Assembly (NCBI GenBank): GCA_963705155.1
Contig: CAVPJC010000006.1
Span: forward strand, 124,001 to 188,000
Length of the DNA stretch: 64,000 nt
Origin: CAVPJC01 sp963705155
GTDB lineage: Bacteria; Chloroflexota; Anaerolineae; Anaerolineales; UBA4823
Direction: 5' to 3'
The notes beneath the pieces were generated by a model, which was not told the DNA's origin, searched no databases, and saw only the letters and a program-made list of their open reading frames with translations. Positions 1 through 10,404 of this stretch are shown one piece after another (position 1 is the first letter of the stretch; every line of letters starts with the position of its first letter). The position numbers were made by a program, and so were the translations under genes.

Positions 1-228
1 CTGCTCTTTATCACCATCTTGCTGATCAATGAGGGTCTGGACACCCTGTGGCGGGTGCCGCCCGAAAATTCGTGGTTCACCCTGGTGGGTATCGCCGGGC
101 ACGCTTTTATCTCCACCAGCCTGCTGGCAGCCAGCTTCGTTTATTTTCGGGATGCAACGCGCTGGATCCAACGTCTGGCGCAGCAGAGCGTGATGATAGG
201 GCCGGAAAAGAACTTGAAAAACGCGTAG
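1..228 (+). CDS. C-terminal end of a membrane protein (partial)
   Basis: The reading frame is open from the first base of the window to a TAG at 226-228, so the gene starts upstream. The visible 75 residues contain a hydrophobic stretch at the very start (LLFITILLI) and a second one around residues 28-45, which suggests at least two membrane segments. The end is basic and polar. The position directly before gyrB, with a 19-base gap, suggests they are co-transcribed. The fragment is too short to name the family. An ABC-transporter permease of the DppC/OppC type would fit the hydrophobic pattern, but this is a guess. Confidence 0.6.
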   Translation: MLFITILLINEGLDTLWRVPPENSWFTLVGIAGHAFISTSLLAASFVYFRDATRWIQRLAQQSVMIGPEKNLKNA

Positions 229-247
229 AACACGCTTTGGAGGCATA

Positions 248-2172
248 GTGTTAAAAGGCAACACCTACTCTTACGACGCTAAAGATATCCAGGTGCTGGA
301 AGGCCTGGAAGCCGTCCGCCGCCGCCCGGGCATGTATGTGGGCGGCACCGATATCAAGGCGCTTCACCACCTGGTCTATGAAGTGGTGGATAACTCGATC
401 GATGAAGCCCTGGCAGGGGCCTGCGACCGAATTGAGATTATCATCCACCCCGATAGCAGCGTCACGGTCACCGATAATGGGCGCGGCATCCCGGTGGATA
501 TCCACCCCCAGATGAAAAAGCCCGCCCTGGAAGTGGTGATGACCGTTCTGCATGCCGGCGGCAAGTTCGGCGGCGGCAGCTATAAGGTCTCGGGCGGCTT
601 GCACGGCGTGGGCGTTTCGGCGGTCAATGCCCTCTCGGAATGGTGCGAGGTGGAAGTCCGCCGCGATGGCAAGGTGCATTTCCAGCGCTACGAGCGCGGC
701 TACCCCACCGGCCCGGTCGTCCGATCAAGGGCAAGGGCGACCCCAGGGTCACCGGCACCAGCACCACCTTCAAATTCGATCCCGAAATTTTCAAGGGTGA
801 GCTGGATTACCGTTTCGAAACCCTGGTGCAGCGCTTCCGTGAGATGGCCTTCGTCACCCGCGGCGTGACCATCTTCATGGAAGATGAGCGCACTGACCGC
901 CAGATGACCTTCTACTTCGAAGGCGGGATCACCTCCTTTGTGCGCTACCTGAACCGCAACCGCGAGGTGCTGCACCCGGTGGTGCATGTCGAAAAAGAGG
1001 TGGATGGCATCACCATGGAAGCCGCCATCCAGTACACCGATGCCTATGCCGAATCGGTGTACGCCTTCGCCAATACGATCAACACCATCGACGGCGGCAC
1101 GCACCTGACCGGTCTGCGCGCTGCCGTCACCCGCATGATCAACGATTATGCCCGCCGCAGCGGCCTGCTGAAGGATAACGACCCCAACTTCACCGGCGAT
1201 GATACCCGCGAAGGCCTGACCGCCATTATCAGCATCAAGCACCCCGATCCGCAGTTCGAAAGCCAGACCAAGGTCAAGCTGATGAACCCCGAAGTGCAAA
1301 CCCTGACCCAGCAGATCGTGGGCGAGGCCTTCGGCACCTTCCTGGAAGAAAACCCCTCCGCCGGCAAGGCGATTGTCGCAAAATGCCTCACCTCGGCCCG
1401 CGCCCGGGATGCTGCCCGCAAGGCGCGCGACCTGGTCATCCGCAAATCGGCCCTGGAGAGCCTGACCTTGCCCGGCAAGCTGGCCGATTGCTCGCGAGCG
1501 CGACCCGCGATAAGACCGAGCTTTACATCGTCGAAGGTGACTCGGCCGGCGGCAGCGCCAAGCAGGGCCGCGACCGGCACTTTCAGGCCATCCTGCCGCT
1601 GCGCGGCAAGATCCTCAACACCGAACGCGCCCGGCTGGATAAAATCCTGGCGAACAACGAAGTCAAGGCGTTCATTTCGGCCCTGGGCACCGGCATTGGC
1701 GATAACTTCGATCTGTCCGGGCTGCGCTACGGGCGGGTGATTGCCATGACGGATGCCGATGTGGACGGCAGCCATATCCGCACCCTGCTGCTGACTTTCT
1801 TCTTCCGCTATATGCTGCAGCTTGATCGAAGAGGGGCACCTCTACATTGCCCAACCGCCGCTCTACCGCATCGCCCACCACAACCAGGTGCGCTACGCTT
1901 ACAATGAGGCCGATAAGGACCGCATCCTGGCGAGATGGGCCAGAGCGCTGAAAAAGCATCGCTTTCAGCGCTACAAAGGGCTGGGCGAAATGAACCCGGA
2001 ACAGCTCTGGGATACCACCATGGACCCCGCCAAGCGCACCCTGCTGCAGGTCACCATCGATGACGCCGCAGAAGCCGACCGCACCTTCGATATGCTGATG
2101 GGCTCGGCCGTCCCCCCGCGCCGGCGCTTCATCCAAACCCACGCCAAAGATGTGCGGAATCTGGATATTTAA
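248..2172 (+). CDS. gyrB: DNA gyrase subunit B (three apparent frameshifts)
   Basis: ATPase subunit of the type IIA topoisomerase that introduces negative supercoils with GyrA. The GTG start at 248 follows a GGAGG ribosome site. The GHKL ATPase part is clear (EVVDNSIDEALAG, DNGRGIP, GGLHGVGVSAVNALS). The TOPRIM part follows (VEGDSAGGSAKQGRD, DADVDGSHIRTLLL), and the end has the conserved QRYKGLGEMNPEQLWDTTMD. Total length is about 641 residues, the normal size for GyrB. The frame changes near 715-725, 1485-1497 and 1812-1825, yet the conserved sequence is continuous across all three places. I therefore read them as sequence errors in an intact essential gene rather than as a pseudogene. Confidence 0.95.
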
Positions 2173-2211
2173 TTTCACAACAACCGCCTCACTTTACAAA
2201 ACAGTCAAGTC

Positions 2212-2241
2212 TTGAGTGATCGTCTGAGAACCTGATATAAT
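2212..2241 (+). promoter_or_regulatory. Sigma-70-type promoter for the coiled-coil/GRAM-like gene
   Basis: TTGAGT at 2212-2217 and a perfect TATAAT at 2236-2241 are separated by 18 bases. The site lies in the gyrB downstream gap, about 70 bases before the ATG at 2313, so it should drive that gene and probably the kinase behind it. Confidence 0.6.
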
Positions 2242-2312
2242 CCAGGAAATCTACCAGCAGAAGTCTGCATGGTTATTCGCGCCTGTGACCTGATCAAGTT
2301 CATCGGACAACT

Positions 2313-4641
2313 ATGCCCATCACAAAAGCCCCCCGACCTCTTCCCGGCCTGAAATCGATTTCCAAGAGCCCCACCCCGCTGCCCGCCCGGCCGTTAATTG
2401 CCCCGGTTCGGCCGGCTGCCATGCCCCAACTGGCCCAGCAGCGCGCCGTGCGGCGGGAGGCTATTCGCCAGGTTGCCAGCCAGCAGCAGCCCGAGCGGCC
2501 CCGCCCGGTAGTGCGCCCGGCTGCGCCGCCGGTGCGGATCATGCCCAACCAACCCGCGCCAGCATTAAAAATCATCCGCAAAGCCACTGCCCCGGCCCCC
2601 CAGGCCGCGCCCAGACCGGCATTTGTGCGCCCCACCCCGGCGGGCGGGATGAGTGCACTCACGCCTGCCGCCACAGGCCTGGCGGGTGCCGGACTGGCGA
2701 CCGCCGGTCCGGCCGGCGCCCAGACCGACCTCTCGATGGAGGTTTCCCTGCTGCAGTCGTCCCTTTCCGAGCTGCAGTCGCGCAGCATGTTTGGCGCGAT
2801 ACAATCGGAGATGTCTGACCTGGATCAATTGGTGAACCGCGTCGTGGAGCTGCTCGAAAGCGCCCGCCAGAAAGGCTATGCCTTCCAGGGCGACCTGGAA
2901 AACCTGGCTTATGGCGCCCACGGCGACTGGCAAAGCGTTCAACCGCAGGTGGCTAACCGCCTGAACCAGCAGGCCGCGCTATTGCAAAACCGCCTGCCAG
3001 CAATCAACAATGAGGTCAGCAACCTGAATGCCAGGCTGGGCAACCCTGCAGCGGCGGCGCCTATCCTGCGCGGGGCGCAGTCCCAGGTCAACGGCCTGCT
3101 CTCTGAAGTCGCCCGCATGGAGGGCGATCTGCGCCAGGGTTACCAGAAGATCGAAGCCCAGGCGCGCAGCCTCAGCAGCCGTTTGAGCGGCATTCACTGG
3201 GCCATCGACCAGCTCACCGGCGCCAAATTCAACCTGCAGCCGGGCGAAGACCTGGTGATGGCGGTCTCGGCGCGCTGGGATAAAGAAGGCAAAGAAGACC
3301 CGGAGGGGCTGCTGTACCTGACCAACCGCCGCCTGATCTTTGAACGCAAGGAAAAGGTGGCTACCAAGAAGATCCTCTTCATCACCACCGCATCTGAGCT
3401 GGTGCAGGAAGTGATCATTGACCAGCCGTTGAAGAACTTGAGCGCCGTCCAGGCCGAAAGCAAAGGCCTCTTCGGACACCAGGATTTCCTTCAGGTCCAG
3501 TTTTCCGGGCAGCCGGGCCAGGTGGACTTTCACCTTAACGGGCAGGAGTCCAAAGAATGGGCTGCCCTGGTAGACAAAGCCCGCAGCGGGCAGATTGAGG
3601 CCGAACACGCTTCCGGCGGAGCCGGCATCTCGATGGCCGATCTCACCCGCACATTGACCATGGCCGATATCGTGGCGCTGCAATCGCAGGTGAACACCCT
3701 GCAAGACGAAATGATGCTCAAAGGTCCGCGCCAGGAGATCGAGGCGCTGGAGAATGACACCCGCCTGCTCGAGCGCAACCTGGCGGACGTGCGCGCCCGC
3801 GGTTACGAGATCGAAAAAGACCTGGAAGGCGAGATAGCCATCCTGCTGGCGCAGTGGGACCGGGTGAAAACCAACACGAGCGCGGCCATCGATTACCAGA
3901 CCGGCCAGCTCGGCGAGCAGATGCAAAGCATCCACAACGACCTGGCGCGCCTGGTGGGCATGTCGGCAAACTTGAGCACCGCCCGCCCATTGTATATGCA
4001 GCTCAAATCGGCGCTGGCTTCCGCCGAAGCCCAGGCTGACGCCGCCGAAGCCACAGCGCTGGCCCAATACGATGATTATGCTGATGAAGTGGAAAGCCTG
4101 CAGGCGCACCTGGAATGGGTCAACTGGATGCTGGATGCCCTCTCAAGCGCATCCTTCAGCCTGCTGGCCACCGAGAGCGGCGTGGCGGCAGTTGAAGCGG
4201 TCTTTCACCATCCCGGCCTGGAGCCGGAGAACGGCATATTATTCCTGACCGACCAGCGCCTGCTGTGGGAAGACCGTGTGGGCGCCTATCGAGCTTAAGG
4301 TAAACGTCGCCCTCCAGGATATTCCGGATGTGAAAGAAGAAAAAGGTGAAGCCGGCGACCAGAACGACCTGGTCTTCCAGTTCGGCCCGCGCGCAGCGCT
4401 CCCGGCGGCGCATTTTTCGCTCTCTCTGCCGGTGACGGACGACTGGCTGAAGATGGTGGGCAGGGCCCGTTCGGGCGGATATGCCCGGGATCGAGCCGAG
4501 CCCATTTCGCAGGAGGAGCTGGAGCGCGTGCGCAATGCTCCACAGCAGTGTTCCAAATGCGGAGCGGCCTTCACTGCGCCCATCTTGCGCGGCCAAACTG
4601 AAATTCACTGCGAATATTGTGGCAATGTGGTTCGATTTTAA
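2313..4641 (+). CDS. Coiled-coil protein with two GRAM/PH-like repeats and a C-terminal zinc ribbon
   Basis: About 775 residues once a +1 slip at 4290 is removed: GCC TAT C GAG restores AYELKVNVAL. The order of parts is a Pro/Ala-rich N-terminus (residues 1-115), a coiled coil (about 140-300), a GRAM/PH-like unit (about 305-425, with GLLYLTNRRLIFERKEK), a second coiled coil (about 440-610), a second similar unit (about 613-700, with GILFLTDQRLLWED), and a zinc ribbon at the end (CSKCGAAF...CEYCG). The two halves look like an internal duplication. No signal peptide or membrane segment is seen, so it is probably cytoplasmic. It lies 50 bases before a membrane Ser/Thr kinase and may be its partner or substrate; that is inference. 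The function is unknown. Confidence 0.75.
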
Positions 4642-4691
4642 GGCTGCACATCGTCAGAGACTGAACCTTTATCGATGAAAACTGGCAACGG

Positions 4692-6881
4692 ATGACTCTC
4701 GAGCGCGGCACACTCCTCAATAATCGTTACCGGGTGGTGGAAATTCTCGGCCAGGGCGGCATGGGATCGGTTTACCGCGCCGTGGACGAGAACCTGGGCG
4801 TGGAAGTGGCGCTCAAAGAAAACCTCTTCACCACCGAAGAATATGCCCGCCAGTTCCGCCGCGAGGCGGTCATCCTGGCGACCCTGCGCCATCCGAACCT
4901 GACCCGCGTGACCGATCACTTTGTTATCGAGGGCCAGGGCCAATACCTGGTGATGGATTACATCGAAGGCGAAGACCTGCGCCAGCGCATGGACCGGGTG
5001 GGCGTGCTGAATGAAGAAGAGACGGTGATCATCGGGGCCGCCATTTGCGACGCTCTCAGCTACCTGCACACACGCATCCCGGCCATCGTGCACCGCGATA
5101 TCAAGCCCGGCAACGTCAAAATTACACCCAACGGGCAAATCTACCTGGTGGATTTTGGCCTGGCCAAGATCATCCAGACCGGGCAGGCCACCACTACCGG
5201 GGCACGCGCCATGACCCCGGGCTACTCGCCCCCGGAACAATACGGCACTGCCCGCACCGACAGCCGCTCCGATTTGTTTTCACTGGGGGCCACGCTGTAC
5301 GCCGCCCTGACCGGCGCCATCCCCGAAGACGGCCTGGCGCGCGCCATGGACCAGGCCGAGCTGACCAACCTGCGCAAGCGCAATTCGCGCGTCTCCCGCC
5401 GCCTGGCCTCGGTCATCGAGCGCTCGCTGACGGTGCGCCCGGACGACCGCTTCCAGACTGCCGATGAGTTCAAGCAGGCCCTGCTCAGTGTACGCGGCAT
5501 CACCACCAAACGCAAGATGGGCGATTTCACCGTGGCCCCGCCGCCTGGCGGCAACAGCCTGCCAAGCTATGCCTCCGAGCCGACCCCCGGCAACGGCCCG
5601 GCCGAGTTTATCCCGCTGCCGCGCAATCGTTCACCGCTGCCGCTTTCAAGCAGCACGCCGGTGCTGGAACCGGCCGGGACGCTTTCCATGCGCACCCGCC
5701 GCCACTCCAACTGGCTGCTGGTGGCATTGATGGCCCTGCTGCTGGCGGCGGCCGGTTTCGCCGCCTACTCCATTTATCCAGCCTGGCCCACCCAGGCCCT
5801 GGCGCTGCTCTTTCCGGCGCGCGGCCTTCCCCAGGTGCTGCCCGCCAGCGCGACCCCATCTACCCCAGTTCTGGCTGCAGTAGACTTCAGCCCCACCCCC
5901 ACGCACACCGCCAGCCCGCCGCCAGCTCCCAGCGCCACCCCCTCGCCGACCCCTGACCCTACCCATACCCCGGCGCCGGTGCTGCCCACCGACATCCCTA
6001 CCCCTACCCCCACTCCGCTTGGCGGCGGCAGCGGGCAGATCGCCTTTGCCTCCGACCGCTCCGGCACCACCCAGGTCTGGATGATGAATGTGGATGGCAG
6101 CGGCGAGCCCCAGCAGATCACCGACATGCTCGAGGGGGCCTGCCAGCCGTTCTGGTCGCCGGACGGGTTGAAGCTGGTGTTCATTTCACCCTGTGATAAA
6201 AACCAGGATATGTACCGGGGTTCCGGGATGTACATCATTAACCCCGATGGCAGCGGTCTGATGCCTCTGCCGATTGTTCCCGCCGGCGATTTCGACCCCG
6301 CCTGGTCGCCGGATGGCACGAAGATCGCATTTACCTCCATCCGCAACAACACCGGGCGCCCGCGCGTCTATATCATCAATTTGGCGGATAATGCGGTCAC
6401 ACGCATTTCGCTGCAATTCTCTTATGACCGCCAGCCGGCCTGGTCGCCGGACGGAAACAAGATTGCCTTTGTCACCACCCAGAAAGGCCCGGTGCAGATC
6501 TGGACGATGAACCCTGACGGCAGCGAGCAGACCCTCTTCACGCGCAGCGCCGACGCCATCAACACCCACCCGGTGTGGGCTTCGGATGGCCAGGTGATTT
6601 TCTTTACCCAGGTGGAGCCAGGCGGGGGGGTTCCCGGTCTGGCGGCCGGTTCATACAATGACAATCTCTACACCGAGTTTCGCTTCAACCTGGGTCCCAC
6701 GCCTGCCCACGAAGCGCGCTACTCGCCCGACGGTCTGTGGCTGGTCTTTGAGGGCTGGCCGGAAGGCTCCAACCACGATATCTTTATGATCTCCGCCAGC
6801 GGCGCCGGGCGCGTGCGCCTCACTACCTGGGAAAAAGAAGACTTTGATCCCGCCTGGCGTCCCCAGGTCACCCGGCCATAA
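4692..6881 (+). CDS. Transmembrane Ser/Thr protein kinase with PD40 beta-propeller
   Basis: 729 residues. The N-terminal Hanks-type kinase domain (about 10-270) has the glycine loop GQGGMGSVYRA, the ATP lysine in VALKEN, the catalytic HRDIKPGN near residue 134 and DFGLAK. A juxtamembrane linker leads to one membrane helix at about 340-362. A Pro/Thr-rich stalk of roughly 80 residues follows. From about 446 to the end there are repeated units of the form FWSPDGLKLVF, AWSPDGTKIAF and AWSPDGNKIAF with NPDGS turns, typical of TolB/PD40 propellers. The kinase should face the cytoplasm and the propeller the outside, where it may sense a ligand or the wall. The start ATG at 4692 leads directly into the kinase domain. 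Confidence 0.9.
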   Translation: MTLERGTLLNNRYRVVEILGQGGMGSVYRAVDENLGVEVALKENLFTTEEYARQFRREAVILATLRHPNLTRVTDHFVIEGQGQYLVMDYIEGEDLRQRMDRVGVLNEEETVIIGAAICDALSYLHTRIPAIVHRDIKPGNVKITPNGQIYLVDFGLAKIIQTGQATTTGARAMTPGYSPPEQYGTARTDSRSDLFSLGATLYAALTGAIPEDGLARAMDQAELTNLRKRNSRVSRRLASVIERSLTVRPDDRFQTADEFKQALLSVRGITTKRKMGDFTVAPPPGGNSLPSYASEPTPGNGPAEFIPLPRNRSPLPLSSSTPVLEPAGTLSMRTRRHSNWLLVALMALLLAAAGFAAYSIYPAWPTQALALLFPARGLPQVLPASATPSTPVLAAVDFSPTPTHTASPPPAPSATPSPTPDPTHTPAPVLPTDIPTPTPTPLGGGSGQIAFASDRSGTTQVWMMNVDGSGEPQQITDMLEGACQPFWSPDGLKLVFISPCDKNQDMYRGSGMYIINPDGSGLMPLPIVPAGDFDPAWSPDGTKIAFTSIRNNTGRPRVYIINLADNAVTRISLQFSYDRQPAWSPDGNKIAFVTTQKGPVQIWTMNPDGSEQTLFTRSADAINTHPVWASDGQVIFFTQVEPGGGVPGLAAGSYNDNLYTEFRFNLGPTPAHEARYSPDGLWLVFEGWPEGSNHDIFMISASGAGRVRLTTWEKEDFDPAWRPQVTRP

Positions 6882-7004
6882 GGGTGTGGCTTTCTTAAAA
6901 AAATAAATGTCGCTGCGAACCGCCGTTCTTCGGCAGTGAAGCAGGCCCCCTTGGCAGCCGGCATCTTTCTTCACCCAAAAAAGCCGGCTTGCTTCGCTCA
7001 GGGC

Positions 7005-7036
7005 AGGCGGCCGGCTTCGCAGGCGGCCGGCTTCGC
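7005..7036. repeat. Perfect 16-bp tandem repeat, two copies
   Basis: aggcggccggcttcgc occurs at 7005-7020 and again at 7021-7036. A related partial copy (aagccggcttgcttcgc) lies just before. The repeat is in the gap between the end of the kinase gene and the convergent cytochrome gene. The rest of this gap (6882-7060) shows no gene. Confidence 0.8.
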
Positions 7037-7060
7037 AAAGACCTATCTTTCCTTAATCTA

Positions 7061-7525
7061 TTACTTCAACTGCTGCTGTTGGATGCGCTCGTTTGTTCCC
7101 CAGGTGCTCTTGATGAACTCCACCAGCGCCCGGATCTCTTCGGGCTGCAGCAAATCGCCGTAGGCGGGCATGGCCGAGAGCTTACCGGCATTGCGACCAT
7201 CGGAGATGGTGCGCATCAAGACCGCATCTGAGCGCTGCCAGGCCTGGGAGGTAGCGTTGAGAGGCGGTGGGGGTATGGAACCATCTTTTAACGGGGTTTG
7301 CCAGTATAGTCCGCCCTGCAGGCTGGCGCCGTGGCACCAGGCGCAGTGGTCGGCGTAGAGCGACTGCCCGGCAGCCACCAGGGCCATATCCAGCCTCTCC
7401 GGCGTGGGCAACCCGCTAATGTGGGCAGTGGGGGCCGCCTGTTGTTTCGAGAGCAGTCCCCGCACGACCAGCACAAGGGAAATCACGGCGATCAGCGCCA
7501 GCGCAAGCTGGATCCAGAAGCTCAT
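7061..7525 (-). CDS. Membrane-anchored monoheme cytochrome c
   Basis: 154 residues from the ATG at 7525. One uncleaved hydrophobic anchor (about 3-24) is followed by a periplasmic or outer-face domain with the heme c motif CAWCH at 61-65. A distal methionine in SAMPAYG (about 119) is the likely axial ligand. The closing region EEIRALVEFIKSTWG is typical of class I cytochrome c. Two in-frame GTG codons four and three codons upstream, with GAGG in front of them, would add VVKR before the anchor and could be the true start. It is probably an electron carrier; no oxidase genes lie beside it to name the partner. Confidence 0.82.
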   Translation of the reverse strand: MSFWIQLALALIAVISLVLVVRGLLSKQQAAPTAHISGLPTPERLDMALVAAGQSLYADHCAWCHGASLQGGLYWQTPLKDGSIPPPPLNATSQAWQRSDAVLMRTISDGRNAGKLSAMPAYGDLLQPEEIRALVEFIKSTWGTNERIQQQQLK

Positions 7526-7537
7526 CCGTTTCACCAC

Positions 7538-7888
7538 GCCTGCCTCGCCAGCCTCATCCCATTGGCCGCCAGTTTCCGCTACCCAACATCCTGCGCCCAG
7601 ACCAACTGTTCGCCTGCCTGCGAATTGATCAAGGCCGCCCCGTTTATACACGGCATTGCGGTAATAGCACCCCGTCTATCGATGGGAATACCGATCGCCA
7701 TGAAATTGCCGGCGGTGCGACTGGCGGTTTGTCGGGCTTTTTTCTGCATCGATTGAATTGTACCAGAACACCCGGGTTGATCTGCTGGCTTGGACCGAAT
7801 TGAACTTCCATAACAGCCAGGTGATTCGGGAAGCAGACCGTATCCCTGGCCTGAATTTGTCGTCATAATCTTCAGAGGAAAGGAGGTT
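7538..7888. other. Intergenic stretch between divergent genes
   Basis: This 350-base gap separates the cytochrome c gene (-) from the secreted protein gene (+). A minus-strand open frame at 7579-7752 could encode about 57 residues, but it shows no recognisable domain or clear ribosome site. I do not call it a gene. Promoters for both flanking genes should lie here; I see no consensus pair. Confidence 0.4.
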
Positions 7889-7891
7889 TTG

Positions 7892-9222
7892 ATGATAGAA
7901 CGCAACCGTCCGTTGTTTGCCGCGCTAACTCTGGGACTGGCGCTGGCGCTAACCCTATCCTTCATTTTTGTCCACTCCCAAGCTGCAGCCCTGGCAGTTG
8001 AAGAAGTGGATCTGGAGCTGACCTTGCAAGCTCCAACTCACGTTGCGCCTGATGTAGAGTTCATTGTCAATCTGGCGTATGCAAATACCGGGACGATCGC
8101 ATCTCCGGTGGACACACGTATCGACCTTACCCTCCCCGCAGGTGTGCAATTCGTCACAGCTACCGATCGCTGGGGAACCGACCTTCCGCCAGATGAGGTG
8201 CAGGGCGATACCCTATCCTGGCTGGTGGCAGCCCTACCCGCCGGTGAATGCTGCCAGCATATTCTCATCAAAGAAAAAGTGGACGCCGGCTTGCCCGAAG
8301 GCGAGCCGTTGGAGAACACTGCCAGGATCACCGCAGCGCGGTGGAGGCCGACACAGCCGATAACAGCGGCAGTGTCACCAGTTTGGTATGTGATATGGCT
8401 GGCTCTACCAAACAGGTGCAAACCGGCCTGGCTCTGCCCGGCGATGTGCTCACCTACACCATTACGCTCAATCTGGCCAGTCACGGCAACCAGGATGGCG
8501 CCGATCCGCGCCAGGTGATCCTCACCGATACGCTACCCAACGCTTACCAGGTCCAATTCCTGGGCTGGCTGGGCGAGAACCAGGGTGAGTACGATGGCCA
8601 CCAGTTAAAATGGCAGGGACAGGTGAGCACCGGAGAACCGCTGGTCTTTCAGTACCGGTTAGGCGTTCAGGGTGAAGTCATTTCCGGCACGCAGATCACC
8701 AACGGTGTACAATTGGCCTGGAACGGTGGGGGAATGCACCTGCCTCCGGTTACCACCACGGTCGAACTGCCGCCATATGCCCACATGTTTGGCGTAGATG
8801 GCGGAGCATGGCAGCACCAGTATGGCGTGGAAATCGTGGTTCCACCTCAGGCTGTCACCGCAACCACCCGCTTTGAGTTTCATCCCATCTTCACGGATAC
8901 GCAGGTTGTCCCGGGACCGCCAGGCTGGGTGTTCACGCATCGCGCCTTTGAGATGACCGCATTCCGGTTTGGGGAAATCAACGAGTTCGGCCATCCCATC
9001 ACCATCACCGTCCATTTCGACGAAGATGATATCATCGGCATGAAGCGAGAAAGCCTGCGTTTGTGGTACCGAAATAGCGCCGGCGAGCCGTGGAACCTGC
9101 TGGGCGAGCCGGTGCGTGCCGGCCCAGGCTACCTTGTATTCGAAACCACCCACTTCACAGAATTTGGCTTGTTCGCCCGCGCCGCTAATGTGGTGCATTT
9201 ACCCATCGTAATCGGCCGGTAA
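7892..9222 (+). CDS. Secreted DUF11-like repeat protein (one frameshift)
   Basis: About 443 residues after joining two frames near 8335-8342. ATG 7892 has a perfect AGGAGG five bases upstream. A signal peptide with a long hydrophobic core (about 8-30) leads to two DUF11-type beta-sandwich units. Each has the pattern of conserved D-T/L-P residues seen in these domains (PVDTRIDLTLPAGVQFV; VILTDTLPNAYQV). The last 150 residues are another beta-rich region with Trp and Asp motifs. No sorting motif or membrane anchor is seen at the end. It is probably an extracellular or surface structural protein. The frame break at 8340 sits between two well-formed repeat units and looks like a sequence error. 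Confidence 0.7.
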
Positions 9223-9245
9223 TAACCTGCCACCCAAACACAATA

Positions 9246-9279
9246 CCGGGGCCATTCGGGAACAACCGTCTGGCCCCGG
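9246..9279 (+). terminator. GC-rich hairpin after the secreted protein gene
   Basis: Nine perfect pairs: ccggggcca at 9246-9254 and tggccccgg at 9271-9279. The hairpin starts 24 bases after the stop of the secreted protein gene. There is no T-run directly after it, so the terminator call is tentative. The rest of the gap to 9568 shows no gene. Confidence 0.45.
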
Positions 9280-9568
9280 CCCGTTATTGCCGCAACAGAA
9301 CCCAACCTTCGGTTAAATTCAGGCTTGCATTGTTCATAGAATAGGTTGTGCGCCAGCACAACTCATTATCCGCCCTACTCAAACACTCAGACCTTATAAC
9401 CTAACCACCAGTATCACCGCCAACAACGTGACGTTAAGCACCGGTAGCTGCTGGGTATCTGTGTGCATCTGTGGTTTGGTCTTCCTATCCTTACTGCCCA
9501 GGAGCCTCAGTCGCGGCTGGCGGCTAAAAGCTGTTCGCCGTTAGCTGAGCGCTGGCTTGTGGACCGGC

Positions 9569-10403
9569 TCAAGAAACCTGCGGCGGACCCTGCTGGATAC
9601 GCCGCAGCACCTTATCCAGATCCGGCGCGCTCCACATGGCCTCCATCCACCAGGTGGCGCCGGCCTCCGCCCACGGGCGCACCAGTTTCGCTGCCCGCGC
9701 CGGTTTATCGACCGGGGGTCTCGCCTTCGATGATGATGTCAAAACCTGCTCTTGCCTCGCGCTGGAGGTATGCGCTGATTTCGCCCAGGTCTTCCAGGCT
9801 GGCTTGAGCTGCACTGCGGCTGCCATCTGCGCCGGCCTTCAAGACCGTCGGCAGCAAGCCATCATAGCGCAGGGCGCGCTGCATCGATTTCTCATGCGGC
9901 CAGGCGCCCACCACCCAGATGGGGATGCGCGGCTGCTGCACCGGCGGCGGGGGCGGCATGAAACTGGTCTCTTTAATCTGGTAGTGCCTGCCGGTGTATT
10001 GAAAAGGCTGGCCGCGCCACAGGCCGGTGAGGATATCCAGCCCCTCATCCATCAGCTCGGCCCGGGTTTTGCGGTCGGTCACTTCGCCAAAAGCTTCAAA
10101 GCCGGTATCCACCGCGCCCAGCCCCACCGATAGAATCACCCGCCCGTTGGAAAGGTTGTCAAGCGCTGCTGTTTCGCTGGCCAATTTCCAGGGGCGCATG
10201 CGCGAGATGGGCGTCAGCATGGTGCCCAGGCGGATGCGCTCGGTTTGCATGGCGGCGGCGGTCAGCATCACCCAGGCGTCCACGCCCCACACCGGCTCCC
10301 AGACAAAGAACCCGTCCCAGCCAGCCTGCTCGGCCGCCCGGGCAAAATTGGCCGCGGTTCGTGCATCGCCGCCGGGCAGCACTATGCCAAATTTCAGTCC
10401 CAT
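9569..10403 (-). CDS. Luciferase-like (LLM class, F420-type) oxidoreductase, one frameshift
   Basis: 278 residues after removing one base. It has the LLM fold pattern: KFGIVLPGG at the start, AEQAGWDGFFVWEP, a strand with RIRLGTMLTPISRM, and LDNLSNGRVILSVGLGA. The frame breaks at the run of five G at 9714-9718 (five C on the coding strand). Taking one base out gives EGETPVDKPARAAKL and extends the protein 49 residues to the stop at 9569. Family members use FMN or F420; which one is not shown by the sequence. ATG 10403 comes just after the stop of the preceding gene, so translation is probably coupled. The substrate is unknown. Confidence 0.85.
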
Positions 10404-10404
10404 T

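Noticed and set aside
251..679. Minus-strand open frame opposite gyrB
   Set aside because: It lies fully inside gyrB, has no ribosome site or family motif, and reflects the GC-rich codon use of the real gene.
2979..4109. Long minus-strand frame of 376 codons opposite the coiled-coil gene
   Set aside because: Shadow of the plus-strand protein; His- and Gln-rich with no recognisable domain, while the plus strand has clear repeats.
7579..7752. Possible 57-codon minus-strand gene upstream of the cytochrome
   Set aside because: No ribosome site, family or conserved feature; only an open frame in a short gap.
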